Of a DNA stretch of 64,000 bases, positions 1 to 33,106 are shown piece after piece. Both the position numbers and the translations under genes were made by a program. The notes below the pieces were generated by a model. That model did not search any database. It was not told the origin of the DNA and saw only the letters and a program-made list of their open reading frames with translations. The DNA is taken from positions 75,150,119 to 75,214,118 of the forward strand of contig OZ025248.1 of the NCBI GenBank assembly GCA_964019135.1, read 5' to 3'. Every line of letters starts with the position of its first letter. Position 1 is the first letter of the stretch. The stretch comes from Arenicola marina (Eukaryota > Annelida > Polychaeta > Arenicolidae).

Positions 1-340
1 TTGCGCATATTTCAATCACTACATAGCTAGATTATATGTGGGGAATCAAACAAGCGAAAGCAGTGACCAGTGATAATTATCAAACTGTCTATATTTCGGT
101 CGCCAGAACCATAAAAGACGGAATACAAGTGCGCCATTCTCAGTGATAATTATCACGCTGGCTCCACGTCGCTATATTCCCAGATTACTACACGTGGAGT
201 AGATACTCTCAGCTCCGGGGTGGGGGGGCATTCATGGACCACACGCACGGAACTTGGCATGCCCACTACACAGTTACTGACGTCGCGACGACTGCAGCTG
301 CCGTGTCCACTGCTACCACTATCATATCTAATTGGAATGG
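1..340. other. Non-coding flank, nothing recognised
   Basis: No gene, RNA or repeat unit is recognised here. If the ASK-type kinase gene continues left of the window, this stretch and the arrays up to 3,782 lie inside one of its introns; that is an inference from the open end of exon 24. Confidence 0.4.
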
Positions 341-1510
341 CACCTACACCACGGTCCGTGCGTCAGCACCTACACCACGCTCCGTGCGTCAGCACCTACA
401 CCACGGTCCGTGCGTCAGCACCTACACCACGGTCCGGGCGTCAGCACCTACACCACGCTCCGTGCGTCAGCACCTACACCACGGTCCGTGCGTCAGCACC
501 TACACCACGGTCCGTGCGTCAGCACCTACACCACGGTCCGGGCGTCAGCACCTACACCACGGTCCGTGCGTCAGCACCTACACCACGGTCCGTGCGTCAG
601 CACCTACACCACGGTCCGGGCGTCAGCACCTACACCACGGTCCGTGCGTCAGCACCTACACCACGGTCCGTGCGTCAGCACCTACACCACGGTCCGTGCG
701 TCAGCACCTACACCACGGTCCGTGCGTCAGCACCTACACCACGGTCCGTGCGTCAGCACCTACACCACGGTCCGTGCGTCAGCACCTACACCACGGTCCG
801 TGCGTCAGCACCTACACCACGCTCCGTGCGTCAGCACCTACACCACGGTCCGTGCGTCAGCACCTACACCACGGTCCGTGCGTCAGCACCTACACCACGG
901 TCCGTGCGTCAGCACCTACACCACGCTCCGTGCGTCAGCACCTACACCACGCTCCGTGCGTCAGCACCTACACCACGGTCCGTGCGTCAGCACCTACACC
1001 ACGGTCCGTGCGTCAGCACCTACACCACGGTCCGTGCGTCAGCACCTACACCACGGTCCGTGCGTCAGCACCTACACCACGGTCCGTGCGTCAGCACCTA
1101 CACCACGGTCCGTGCGTCAGCACCTACACCACGCTCCGTGCGTCAGCACCTACACCACGGTCCGTGCGTCAGCACCTACACCACGGTCCGTGCGTCAGCA
1201 CCTACACCACGGTCCGTGCGTCAGCACCTACACCACGGTCCGTGCGTCAGCACCTACACCACGCTCCGTGCGTCAGCACCTACACCACGGTCCGTGCGTC
1301 AGCACCTACACCACGGTCCGTGCGTCAGCACCTACACCACGCTCCGTGCGTCAGCACCTACACCACGGTCCGTGCGTCAGCACCTACACCACGGTCCGTG
1401 CGTCAGCACCTACACCACGGTCCGTGCGTCAGCACCTACACCACGGTCCGTGCGTCAGCACCTACACCACGGTCCGTGCGTCAGCACCTACACCACGGTC
1501 CGTGCGTCAG
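341..1510. repeat. 26-bp minisatellite, 45 copies
   Basis: Tandem copies of a 26-bp unit starting CACCTACACCACGGTCC fill exactly 1,170 bp, which is 45 units. Variation is almost confined to two sites: GGTCC versus GCTCC, and CGTGCGTC versus CGGGCGTC. Because 26 is not a multiple of three and the unit has no stop in any forward frame, all three forward frames stay open for about 1.2 kb. The apparent proteins rich in STYTTVRASAPTPRSVRQ are therefore artefacts of the repeat. The near-identity of units indicates recent expansion or homogenisation. Confidence 0.97.
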
Positions 1511-1975
1511 TAGGCGTGAAAGGACTCGGAAATGTCAAGCGTAGGCTGCGTGTGGTTTATGAATAACGCCCCACACGTCTATATGATGCTGTGTCTACGC
1601 CAGTTCCCATTTTACGCCGGCCCACAAGGTCGTCGTCTTAGCTATCAGAGGTGTTTAACTTAATGTGTATAGCTTCAGTCCCTCGATTCTACCACACGGG
1701 GAGCCGTTACCAGTCACCTACCGACCTTAGGCAGTAGGTTATACAATAAGGCCCATTGTAGACTATCACCTCCACGCGATGTTTAGCTACAGATCTAGTC
1801 CAGTCACAAGGATCTATACAGCGAACCAGCTGCTCTCAGCTCTGCTAGATTTATCTACCTATCTATCTACTTCAGTCGCACGAGTATATAAGGCAAACCA
1901 GCATGCGCTCAGTGTCTACGAGGCTCCATCTACAAGTCTCCCACAAGCAGAAGACAAGTAACTTTAAGCGAAAAA

Positions 1976-2422
1976 GGTGAAGGACATGAACAGACACGGC
2001 GCGAAACAGGTCAAGGACATGAACAGACACGGCGCGAAACAGGTCAAGGACATGAACAGACACGGTACGAAACAGGTCAAGGACATGAACAGACACGGCG
2101 CGAAACAGGTCAAGGACATGAACAGACACGGCGCGAAACAGGTCAAGGACATGAACAGACACGGCGCGAAACAGGTCAAGGACATGAACAGACACGGTAC
2201 GAAACAGGTCAAGGACATGAACAGACACGGTGCGAAACAGGTCAAGGACATGAACAGACACGGTACGAAACAGGTCAAGGACATGAACAGACACGGCGCG
2301 AAACAGGTCAAGGACATGAACAGACACGGTACGAAACAGGTCAAGGACATGAACAGACACGGCGCGAAACAGGTCAAGGACATGAACAGACACGGTACGA
2401 AACAGGTCAAGGACATGAACAG
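1976..2422. repeat. 33-bp minisatellite, about 13.5 copies
   Basis: The unit begins GGTCAAGGACATGAACAG and is 33 bp, or 11 codons, so one frame reads a clean 11-residue peptide repeat (KDMNRHGAKQV). The main variant is GGCGCG versus GGTACG, and the two types alternate through much of the array, as if a 66-bp two-unit block had amplified. A plus-strand reading frame of about 220 codons runs through and past the array, but the strand, the missing gene context and the open complementary frames argue that it is not a gene. Confidence 0.95.
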
Positions 2423-2692
2423 AAAAGCGAAAAGCACAAGGGACACCAAAGTCAGGCCAAACAGAAAGAGATTTTCACCGCCCACTATTTTGCCAATAGA
2501 AATAAGAGACACATGCAACCCGTTTACTTTATGTTCGAGACAGATCATGGAAGACCTTTACAATAATGCGGCATGCTTCCCATGCTATCCACGCCCAAGC
2601 ACCAAGCAGGAAGCTGGGTGGGTGGGTGGGGGCAGCCTGTAAGCTGGCGCGTGCTCAGTCACCGATAATTGGCTACTAGGTCAATCACCTTC

Positions 2693-3050
2693 TAGTGTGT
2701 ATCGTGTGAACCGTTAGCCAACTGTTAGTGTGTATCGTGTGAACCGTTAGCCTAGAGCTAGTGCGTATCGTGTGAACCGTTAGCCAACTGTTAGTGTGTA
2801 TCGTGTGAACCGTTAGCCAACTGTTAGTGTGTATCGTGTTAACCGTTAGCCTAGAGCTAGTGTGTCGTGTGAACCGTTAGCCTAGAACTAGTGTGTATCG
2901 TGTGAACGTTAGCCTAGACCTAGTGTGTCGTGTGAACCGTTAGCTTAGAGTAAGTGTGTATTGACCGTTAGCCTAGAGCAAGTGTGTCGTGTGAACCGTT
3001 AGCCACGTGCTAGTATGTATCGTGTAAACCGTTAGCCTAGTGTGTATCTT
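2693..3050. repeat. Degenerate ~31-33-bp tandem repeat
   Basis: About 11 diverged copies of a unit around GTGTGTATCGTGTGAACCG followed by TTAGCC, with indels between units. It is much older or less homogenised than the two arrays to its left. Confidence 0.9.
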
Positions 3051-3782
3051 TGTATCTTGCTGGTGTGTTGTGCGGCCGGCTGATGGACGTGCTAGCTATA
3101 CTACCTTGTTCGTCATAAGAGAACACTGCTGCGTGAGGAAGAAACGAGAGCACGCATAGGTTAGTGGCGTCCACTGTGAATCAGTTAACGGTCAAAGCTG
3201 ATGTCGCTGGTACAGGAAGCAAACAGGCAGCGCAGTGGGTGGACGATATTACAGCGATTCCCACGCTTTCTGAACACAGTATGGGACAACTGAGGTGAGG
3301 GTATATTATACAGACAACGGCAATAAGAGAAGTAAAGTAACACAACTGCCATAAATTGCCCCTGCTATGATCACAAGTGAAGGTAATTGCCCTAGACCTC
3401 GCAATTGCATTATCATTCAATATCACTCATTGAACAAGCAAAATTCATCAGTGGAGAGTAAAAAGAACATTGATCTCAACCACTGAGACAGAGATTGGGA
3501 CGAGTGGTGTGGCAATGTCAGCCTGTCCTATGGGTTTGTAAGGCAGTCAATCAAGCAGAGAGCATAGTGCAATGATCAGAACATCCACTGGGGCCATTGA
3601 TACGTTCACCTCACTATTAGACACATTTTCGATTATTCTGACAAACCAGGGAGTAGATAGCACAAACATGGCGGCGACCTAATAAATCGCTTTAGAAACG
3701 TCTATAGTCGTCGCTAGTAAACTCTTAACTGATCATGCAATTTATTCCACTCCTCTACAATGTGGCTGGTTCCCTGTCCTAC

Positions 3783-25245
<21,463 letters not shown>

Positions 25246-27137
25246 CTAAGAAAGAATGAACATCATGAAAATAGGACAGCAAGTTCATAACATCCATAAC
25301 TGCTTTGTGAAGTACTATGGCCAGAAAGTGCATTTCTTAGAATTCTACCCATTAGCAAGATTTTTCAAATCCTCCTGTACAAATTTGTACATCCTACATA
25401 TTTTACTTCAGTTCAGATACTTGCAGTACTGCAAATAGTTGAGGTAGCAAAATAGATTTGAGAGGATAATGACATTTTTTTTAAAGGATTACAATAGTTA
25501 GAATCTTTCCCCAGCAAAAAACTTTAAGATATCAATTTTTAACAGTTGGGAGGCCTGGGTTTTTCAGACCTAGCATAATGGCAGTGCAATGAGTTGGCAC
25601 CAACTTTATCTGCCAAAGGTGTTGTGGGGAACATGGGGAAGGGGGCATGGATTGTATTTGTGCCAGGGTATGGTGTGGTCAATGTCTGAGTGGGGTAGAG
25701 GCATACCAAGATGGGGGGGGGGTGATTGAGATGGCGGGTTGTTATTCATTAAACGACTTAACAATGATATGGGTCACTAGGTACCGGCCATATCAGGCAC
25801 CCCTCCCACCTCACTCCCTGGTGGTCAAATTAACCAGTGGTTAAAGAGGACAGTGGTCAAAGTGGGTATGTATTGTGCAATGTCAGGGTCAATGCAGTGT
25901 CTTCTGAAGTGCAAGTGTGTGGGTATCACCAGTATCATATATTGACTTATATAGCTGTCTACATGTCTACCATGTGTGTCCATTATAGGTCTCAAGATGG
26001 GATAAGAGACTGTCAAAAGTATATACACATTATCCCACTTCCGAAAATTTGAACAGACTCTGTGGCAGTAAAAATTAAAATATTAGTATGAATATAGCCA
26101 TCATTGTTGACGAAACGTTCAATTTAAGACACATTTCTAGCATTGCTGTAGCTGATATTTCTATATAGACATGTACGGTATCTATAAGAAAATTGCATCA
26201 AAAATTACATCCAGCACCCCACCATGTCCTTCCAGTAAGTTATCACTATTTTAACCTATATAGTGATTCTGATAGGTAGGCTAGTGGGTGGGTCCCAGTG
26301 ACCCAGAGGTCCTTAAAATTATGGGACATAGCCAGTGACCGGAGCCATAACCCATGACCGGCGTGCACTTTTTCACATTCTCACCCCTGTTTTGTGACAG
26401 GTGAGGATGGGTGATAGAGAGCGGCACATATTTGTGTGTAGGCTAAAAAGTTAGCCGCAGACTCCCTCTGCTTAAAGGAGATCCTGCGCCCTTACACTCC
26501 CTAAAAATGTATAATATAAGAATGCCATCAAAGCCCCCTACAGTTGTAAATTTCATTCTCGGTGCAAGTATATTATACATGGCGCATGGAAGGATGCATG
26601 CACATCTATATGCAATCAATCCCTATGCAGTAATCTTATTGTATTTAATTAAATGGCTAGACAGCAGCAGGATATAGGGACGTATATGTCACAGTTTTAC
26701 AGGACATTTGCTTTATTAGGAGGACAATGGCTCAAGACTACGCTCTGCAGCTAACACTGATTTATTTGTGCTTCCATTGAATATTACTATCCATACATGC
26801 TGATGGGATGAGTTGCCATAGCCTATTTCTTTATTGAGGTTGAATTGGTTGGTTTGAGTAGGTGTTGGGTCGAAATACTGCATCATAGGTTGACTTGGTT
26901 TTGGGTTGAATGGTCTAGAAACTGATCCACAAATATCTGTAATTATTCAAACAAAAATAAATTTCATCCTTATCATATACATTAGACCTTTGAGCAAAAA
27001 TAAGGATGATATAGAAAACTATATCATTACTGTAAGTAAAGTCGAATTAAAAAATGCCACAGTGACATTTCTATCCATATTTTTTTGATGCAATTGTTTT
27101 AAAAATCACTGATTTTTTTTTTTATGATATAAACAAT

Positions 27138-27214
27138 ATTTCTTCATGCTAATGCTCTGTTGGCATCACACACTTTCGCAGACAGTGTTAGATCTACTGT
27201 TAGCATGAAGAAAT
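27138..27214. repeat. Short hairpin repeat
   Basis: ATTTCTTCATGCTAA pairs perfectly with TTAGCATGAAGAAAT 47 bases later. Probably the remnant of a small inverted-repeat element. Confidence 0.6.
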
Positions 27215-27463
27215 AAGAACTTCTGTTATGTCTTAGTCCGGTTTGAAGGCAATGTTAAGTTTGGTACCATTAAAATGGTTTTGTGTTACATACTTAGCGA
27301 TTTTCAGAGTGATCGCGGTAAATGCGCGAAAACTATAGTATAGGCCGAAACATTCCACAGCATTTATGAATTTGACTTTAGAACCAGGGGAACATGGAAG
27401 TGGACAGGTAGAATTAGATTTGCCGAGGCTGGCAAACTATTTAGTCTATTATTTGCAAGTGCA

Positions 27464-27604
27464 AGGCCAAGAGAATCGTCACTTTAAAGTCACGACTTAC
27501 TTGTTTTTACATCGCAAAAACAAATATTCTCTTTTGCTTCCATGTGTAGGTTGATAATCGTAAATATATAAACCAGACCGCCTCTTTTGGCTAAACTGTT
27601 AAAT
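27464..27604 (+). repeat. Dispersed repeat, copy 1 of a ~140-bp pair
   Basis: Contains GCCAAGAGAATCGTCACTTT, TTGCTTCCATGTGTAGGTTG and ACCAGACCGCCTCTTTTG. A copy about 94% identical, in the same orientation, is at 29,344-29,483. The family is not recognised. Confidence 0.8.
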
Positions 27605-28448
27605 AGGAAGAGAATCGCTGTTTATGAAATAGGCCCAAGGTCGCCATATATTATTTAGGGTATCACACAAGGTGTTATTATGTTAACAACATCTTCTCGC
27701 CCCAATAACTGATTAACACACTGATTTAATCTAGTTAGCTTATCTAAAGTGACATTGCATGCATATAAAAGAAGCGTCATCTGATGGTGACTTTATTATG
27801 GGCACGATGCTGTTTTTTTTCTGGCAGCCGTATTTGGCAGTGTTTGGAGTAATACCTCAAACATGCCAAAATATCATCTGACTGGGAGATCACTATAATA
27901 CAGATTCACAAACCTCCAGCAGAAACCTTCGAGTTGCCGTTTCTGCGAGTTTGTATGTCTGTAGTGCGTGGTGGGTTGGGTTGGGTGGGGGGGGGGGGGT
28001 CAAACAGCTAATATACTACTAAAAAGGGGCATAAGTATGGGGGTATGTGAACGTGCCCTCGGTCTGTGCCTGCCCTTCTGAACACACCATAAAATTAATG
28101 GGAACAGAAAATCGCGGCTTGGTGTGCGAATTAATTGATCTATCTTAAATTATCATATAGTACATGGCTGGCTCTCAGATTTATATATAATCCTGCTGTA
28201 AGGGTCACGACATACAATAATGGGCCTAAATTTGCAGCGATTCTGATAGGTACACGTTCTGCGTCATTTGTCGCACACAAATTTCATTTCTCATTTCATT
28301 GAGCCGTGAGATATATATATATTTAGATGAATTTGTGTCCAACCTTTTACTAGAAAGACGCCTGCATATGTGACAGCTACCTTGAAATCTATTTTGTAAC
28401 ATTCAGGAGCTCTGGGACACGGTGGGACCCACCCACTGGCATACATAT

Positions 28449-28784
28449 AGGGCCCCAGACCGGGGCTTTTTTGACACGGCGACACAGCGATTTTTAAAAT
28501 CGACAACGCGACATTGGGGTTGTCTTAGAATCGACAACGCGACATTGGGGTTGTCTTAGAATCGACAACGCGACATTGGGGTTGTCTTAGAATCGACAAC
28601 GCGACATTGGGGTTGTCTTAGAATCGACATGCGACAAAAGACGTACTTAGCGACACGCGACATGGAACTTTTCTTAAAATCGACACGCGACATGGACCTT
28701 TCCTTAAAATCGACACGCAACGTACGTACATGGACCTTTTCTTAAAATCGACACGCGACATGGCTACCCCCCCTCAGGGGCCCT
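28449..28784. mobile_element. AGGGCCCC-ended MITE, copy 1 (336 bp)
   Basis: AGGGCCCC at the left and GGGGCCCT at the right frame a core made of repeated ATCGACAACGCGACATTGGG and CGACACGCGACATGG motifs. Flanks ACATAT and ACCTAT match at five of six bases, an eroded 6-bp target duplication. A second copy at 60,982 has a perfect one. Core units have been multiplied more here (four ACAACGCGACATTGGGG units) than in copy 2. Confidence 0.85.
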
Positions 28785-29343
28785 ACCTATCAAAATGACT
28801 AAATCTGTATATGGATCAGTGCCTCTACCTACTCGCCTGTATCGAGTCGCCCTGGGGAGGCTATTACACATATAGTCGGCAGGGGCGTGTGCAGGAAACC
28901 TTAAAAGGGGGTTCATAATAAAAAAAATTGACAAATGGGGGGCGGGGGGGGGGGGGGTGAACAAAATTGCGACCAAGGGGTCCATTGTTTAATTGACGAC
29001 ATGGGGGGTGCACATAATTTGAAAAGGGGGGCGGGCACAAATATACTTTAGGGTCTGAAAGGGGAGGCATTCCCCTGTGCCCCCCCCCCCACTGGACCCA
29101 CCCATGGTTGGCACGGAAATTCTAATTTAACACGAAATATTTCATTACATTTGTCCGCTTCAACCAAAGACCCAACAGAATTTGACGTACTCACAGTCTC
29201 AAGTTCTTGCCAAAAGAATTCACATGATGCCAAAATTATTAGTTTTGCGCAAACGAAGCAGACAATTTTCAAAAAAGAAATGGCCGTCGCTCTGTTTACC
29301 TTGTCATCTATCCCGGGGCTGGCCAGCTAAACTTGTAACTGAA

Positions 29344-29483
29344 AGGCCAAGAGAATCGTCACTATAAAGTCACGACTTAGTTGTTTTTACATCGCAAGAA
29401 CAAATATTTTCTTTTGCTTCCATGTGTAGGTTGATAATCGTAAATAGTTAAACCAGACCGCCTCTTTTGCCTAAACTGTTAAA
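29344..29483 (+). repeat. Dispersed repeat, copy 2 of a ~140-bp pair
   Basis: Direct copy of the segment at 27,464-27,604, with a few substitutions (for example CGACTTAC to CGACTTAG). Sequence outside the pair is not shared, which marks the ends of the mobile or duplicated unit. Confidence 0.8.
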
Positions 29484-30160
29484 CGTATGTTTACATTAGA
29501 TACAAATCAATTAAAGCATTGTATTTGCCGAACGGACCTCATTTGGGACCTTATTTGGCTTAACATATGATTGACATCTCAAAGATTAAAATTGTTGCTC
29601 AAGAGAAAAATTCTTGTGCAACCACAGACCGCTGCACAGACACGACACCGAGAACCCTGAGAACGGGATGTTGCTTGTCCTCGGAACATGACCTGATGTT
29701 GTACTTTAGTTATGACCAAGAGTACGTAAAACTCTTCGAGATTTGATATCCCAAAATTATTACGCTTACTGTGTTTTAAGGCAAGAGTGAAAGTATATTT
29801 CAAATAATCGTGGAGAGAGAATTTTTTTATATTGTTTTAGAAATAAACAGTAAAATCTAAGTTCAAGCCCTCGTGATTGCGTGCGAGACTTATCACCTCC
29901 CGAATCGACGATGGCTGAGTTTGAAGACTTGAAGGTTTGAAGCGAAAGATTTTGCGTTTAAAACGTCTTGCTTTTTGCGTTATATTTGTTAAAGTTGTCA
30001 CAAGTCGAAGAAGATGAAACAATTATTATATAGGATGAATTTTATCCACATTATGTAGGCTGTCATAACGTGTAACTTAGTATAACGGGGGATGATAATT
30101 GACCTTGCGGTTTGAGCAGTGCCAGTGGCAGTGGCAGTGTCAGTGGTAGTCCTAGGCCTA

Positions 30161-30985
30161 GCCGCAGACTCCCCTCTGGGTCGTAGATGCAACCCTACAC
30201 GCGCCATTAGAAAATGCCAAGTTCGGCAGTTCGGGGCAAAGCGCTCGTTTGTTTCAGAATGTCTCGCCTTTTTAACTTCATATCTTGATAAAGTTATCTT
30301 TTATTAAACGACTAATCTAATTTTTGCTTGCATATGTACCGATTTAGTCTATATTCTTGCCACCAAAACAACACCTTCAACCGGCCTGGCTGATTCAAAA
30401 CAAATGTCGGATGACGGAAATGGTTCGATGCGCATGACCGGAAAAAAGGTTACAGTAAAACTGCGTAGATGCAATGTGGCGCTCCTCAAACTTGACGTTT
30501 TAATTATGTAACACTCAAGTGAAAATGTACTCAGCGCTAAAAAAAAACTTTTGTGCATAAATAAATTTTGTTTTACCGAAATGGCAGTGTTACATAATAA
30601 TAACATAAATTTAAAACATCAAGTGCACGAGAATCCACCACACGCTGTTATAGCCTATGAAGAGCGCCGCGTTGCACATACGCAGTTTTACGGTGACCTT
30701 TCTTCCGGTCATGCGCATCACACCATTTCCGTCATCCGATATTTGTTTTGAATCAGCCAGGCCGGTTGAAGGTGTTGTTTTGGTGGCAAGAATATAGACT
30801 AAATCGGTACATATGCAAGCGAAAATTAGATTAGTCGTTCAATAAAAGATAACTTTATCAAGATATGAAGTTAAAAAGGCGAGACATTCTGAAACAAACG
30901 AGCGCTTTGCCCCGAACTGCCGAACTTGGCATTTTCTAATGGCGCGTGTAGGGTTGCATCTACGACCCAGAGGGGAGTCTGCGGC
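30161..30985. mobile_element. 825-bp near-perfect palindrome (long inverted-repeat element)
   Basis: Arms of about 330 bp (30,161-30,490 and 30,655-30,985) are about 97% identical in inverted orientation and surround a ~165-bp AT-rich spacer. The ends read GCCGCAGACTCCCCTCTGGG and its complement, with TA on both outer sides. No coding sequence is present. This fits a foldback or MITE element with a TA target duplication, or an inverted duplication of a single element. Confidence 0.9.
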
Positions 30986-31633
30986 TATAGTAGTCCCATA
31001 TGAGACAGTTGTTGCTACACACAACAGTCTCATGTCCGCATGTAGAAAATGAGGGTGTAAGATTTGTTTTTGTGGGCGACTAAGTGTTGTTAACAGCACG
31101 ATCCATCAAACCCTTGTCATTTTGTACTATGATACCTTAACTTCATATTTACCACAAAACCCACATGCATTATGAACTAACAAAGTATCGCATTACTATC
31201 AAGTCGGTTGAAATGAAACTTTCTTGTTGTTTACCGCTGCATTTCATATTTGGTCATTCTTCACCAGCGGCTTTCGCCAGGTGGCGTTTCGTTTATTGCG
31301 TGTCAATGGCTGCGTGTATGAAGCGCCAACAAGCGAATGGTGCGGTTTTAACGACATGCACGCATGTGCAGTTTCTCCACTGGGTGGGCAAGGCGGCGGA
31401 CAGAACTGAGTTGTCCGCTGCTTCGAAAAATCAACAGACGATATCGTCGTAATCAAGGAGACTTCAACCAAAATAACAAGATAAGTTATAAGATGCATAC
31501 TTTTAGAAACTATTGCTATACCCCAAAAAGTTCTCCCCATCAGCACCGCTTCTCACCACGCGTGTTTGTAAAATGCCGTACAGGATTTGATAGACTGGAT
31601 ATGTGGCGTTGTTTCCCAACAACGGCACATGGG

Positions 31634-32008
31634 GCTATGTCAGTGGGCGCATTTCTTTGGGCCAGGTTCGGTATCCCGCCCGGGACCCGCAACACGTGAC
31701 AAGGAAATTCCGGGTATGCCGACAGGGATATGCCTATTCCAATGAAATGCACACACCATTCACATCCGGTGCACATTAAGGCACTGGAACCAACCTACTC
31801 TCGTCACCTTTCAATCAGCCGCCATCTTCTCCCGAATGTCCCGTGCTGGTTTGAACGGGGCACATCGGCATACCGAATGGATGCGCGCGTACCCATGCCC
31901 GGGTGAAAGAAGTGTCGGGCGGTGGACCAATGCGTAATGTGCGTATTCGGTCCACCGCAGGGATACACCCGGGTTACCAAAGAAATACGCCCAGTGAGCC
32001 TCAGCCCG
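31634..32008. mobile_element. Nested palindromic element
   Basis: Outer arms CAGTGGGCGCATTTCTTTGG and the complement of CCAAAGAAATACGCCCAGTG (near 31,979) are inverted, and inside them a strong hairpin GCGGTGGACCAATGCG / TGCGTATTCGGTCCACCGC lies at 31,919-31,959. Imperfect arms suggest an old inverted-repeat transposon. Confidence 0.6.
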
Positions 32009-32193
32009 GGGCCAGTGTACTGGTGTATGGACGGCCATATGGCTATGGGTTAGGCCCGTTAGTTAGGCTCCTGTCCTCTCGGTGGGGCGGAGGGAGGAGG
32101 GGTCTGTGAAGCTGGCAGCGGGGGCGATTGGCTGGCCATATGCATACTGCCAGTATTACTGGGTAGCTGGGGAGGCTCACACTGGGGTTGGGT

Positions 32194-32233
32194 TTGGCGC
32201 AAGTGCCCCCAGGCAAGCCCGCTTTCTAGGGGC
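32194..32233 (+). repeat. Dispersed GCGCAAGTGCCCCCAGG repeat
   Basis: GCGCAAGTGCCCCCAGGCAA followed by GCCCGCTTTCTAGG is shared with both arms of the hairpin at 58,930-58,994. A half copy here and a full hairpin there suggest a small inverted-repeat family. Confidence 0.6.
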
Positions 32234-32854
32234 ACAACCACAGGCACAGTAAATCAGTGGAGGGGGGTAGGGGGCCCCACAACGTATACTAAACACACAA
32301 GGTGTCCAACTGCTGCTGGAACTGAGCGACAGGCACCTGCTTCAACCCCCAATATCGCACATTTACCGCACTTGACGGGTCCTGTAAATGCCTAAGTCTG
32401 ATTTCTAAGTAATTTATTTATTTCATCAATAAGTAAACAAGACCTGTACTGCCATGTAGTCGCGACAAATAAAGAATTATGCAACTACAACAACCAACTC
32501 CAGAACAGATTGAGCAAATATGGCTGACATCGCGAGAATTTGCCTGCAAGATATCTGACACAGTGCACGAGATGTCGATTGGTCAGCTTTCACATGACAC
32601 TCATGTGGGGAGGTACTCCTAAAAATCTGTCATTTTGATTAATCACATCATAGGGAGATGCTATATAAATTTTTGTCCCGATTCAATATATTTTGAAGTT
32701 GCATCCCCCGTGTCACGTAACACATTTTTCGACTGCCGACCAATCAGATTCATCTCGCTCACTGTGCCTGAGATCTCGCAGGCGAATTCTCGGACGGTTG
32801 GTTGGGAAAAGTCGTGTGCTCCAACATTTCTTGAACTGTGTTGCATTTGTAGGG

Positions 32855-33106
32855 AAAGGGTGGATTGAGGTGTTAGTCGTCGTTGTCATTGGCAGGGTGC
32901 CCAATTTTGACTTGACCCATAGAGTGGTGCGGCATGGCTCGGGAAGCAGCATTCAATGGTGTAACTTGCTACAGCTATAGCTGTGCCGCGTCTCCTGATC
33001 TTCCGGCTGGCCAAGTAGGTCTGGGGGTACCCAAACTTGGGCCATATATAAGTTGCACTGGTGTATAAGTCACACCTCTCTGCGACTTATACAACGGAAA
33101 TTACGG
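32855..33106. mobile_element. Second copy of the Tigger/pogo-like MITE, left end unclear
   Basis: Shares with the 5,010 element the block GGCAGGGTGCCCAATTTTGA, a CGGCTGGCCAAGT segment, GTATAAGTCACACC motifs and the end CGGAAATTACGG followed by TA. The left terminal repeat was not found, so it is probably truncated. It lies about 1.9 kb upstream of the first recognised HGD exon. Confidence 0.7.

Noticed and set aside
220-1566. Three overlapping plus-strand reading frames of about 390-450 codons
   Set aside because: They are the three frames of the stop-free 26-bp repeat; unit length is not a multiple of three and there is no gene context.
1872-2642. Reading frames of 173-221 codons on both strands
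   Set aside because: All read the 33-bp repeat; both strands are open at once, as expected of a 33-bp unit without stops.
31165-31699. Overlapping plus-strand frames of 95-111 codons
   Set aside because: No recognised family, no exon borders, and part lies in a palindromic element.
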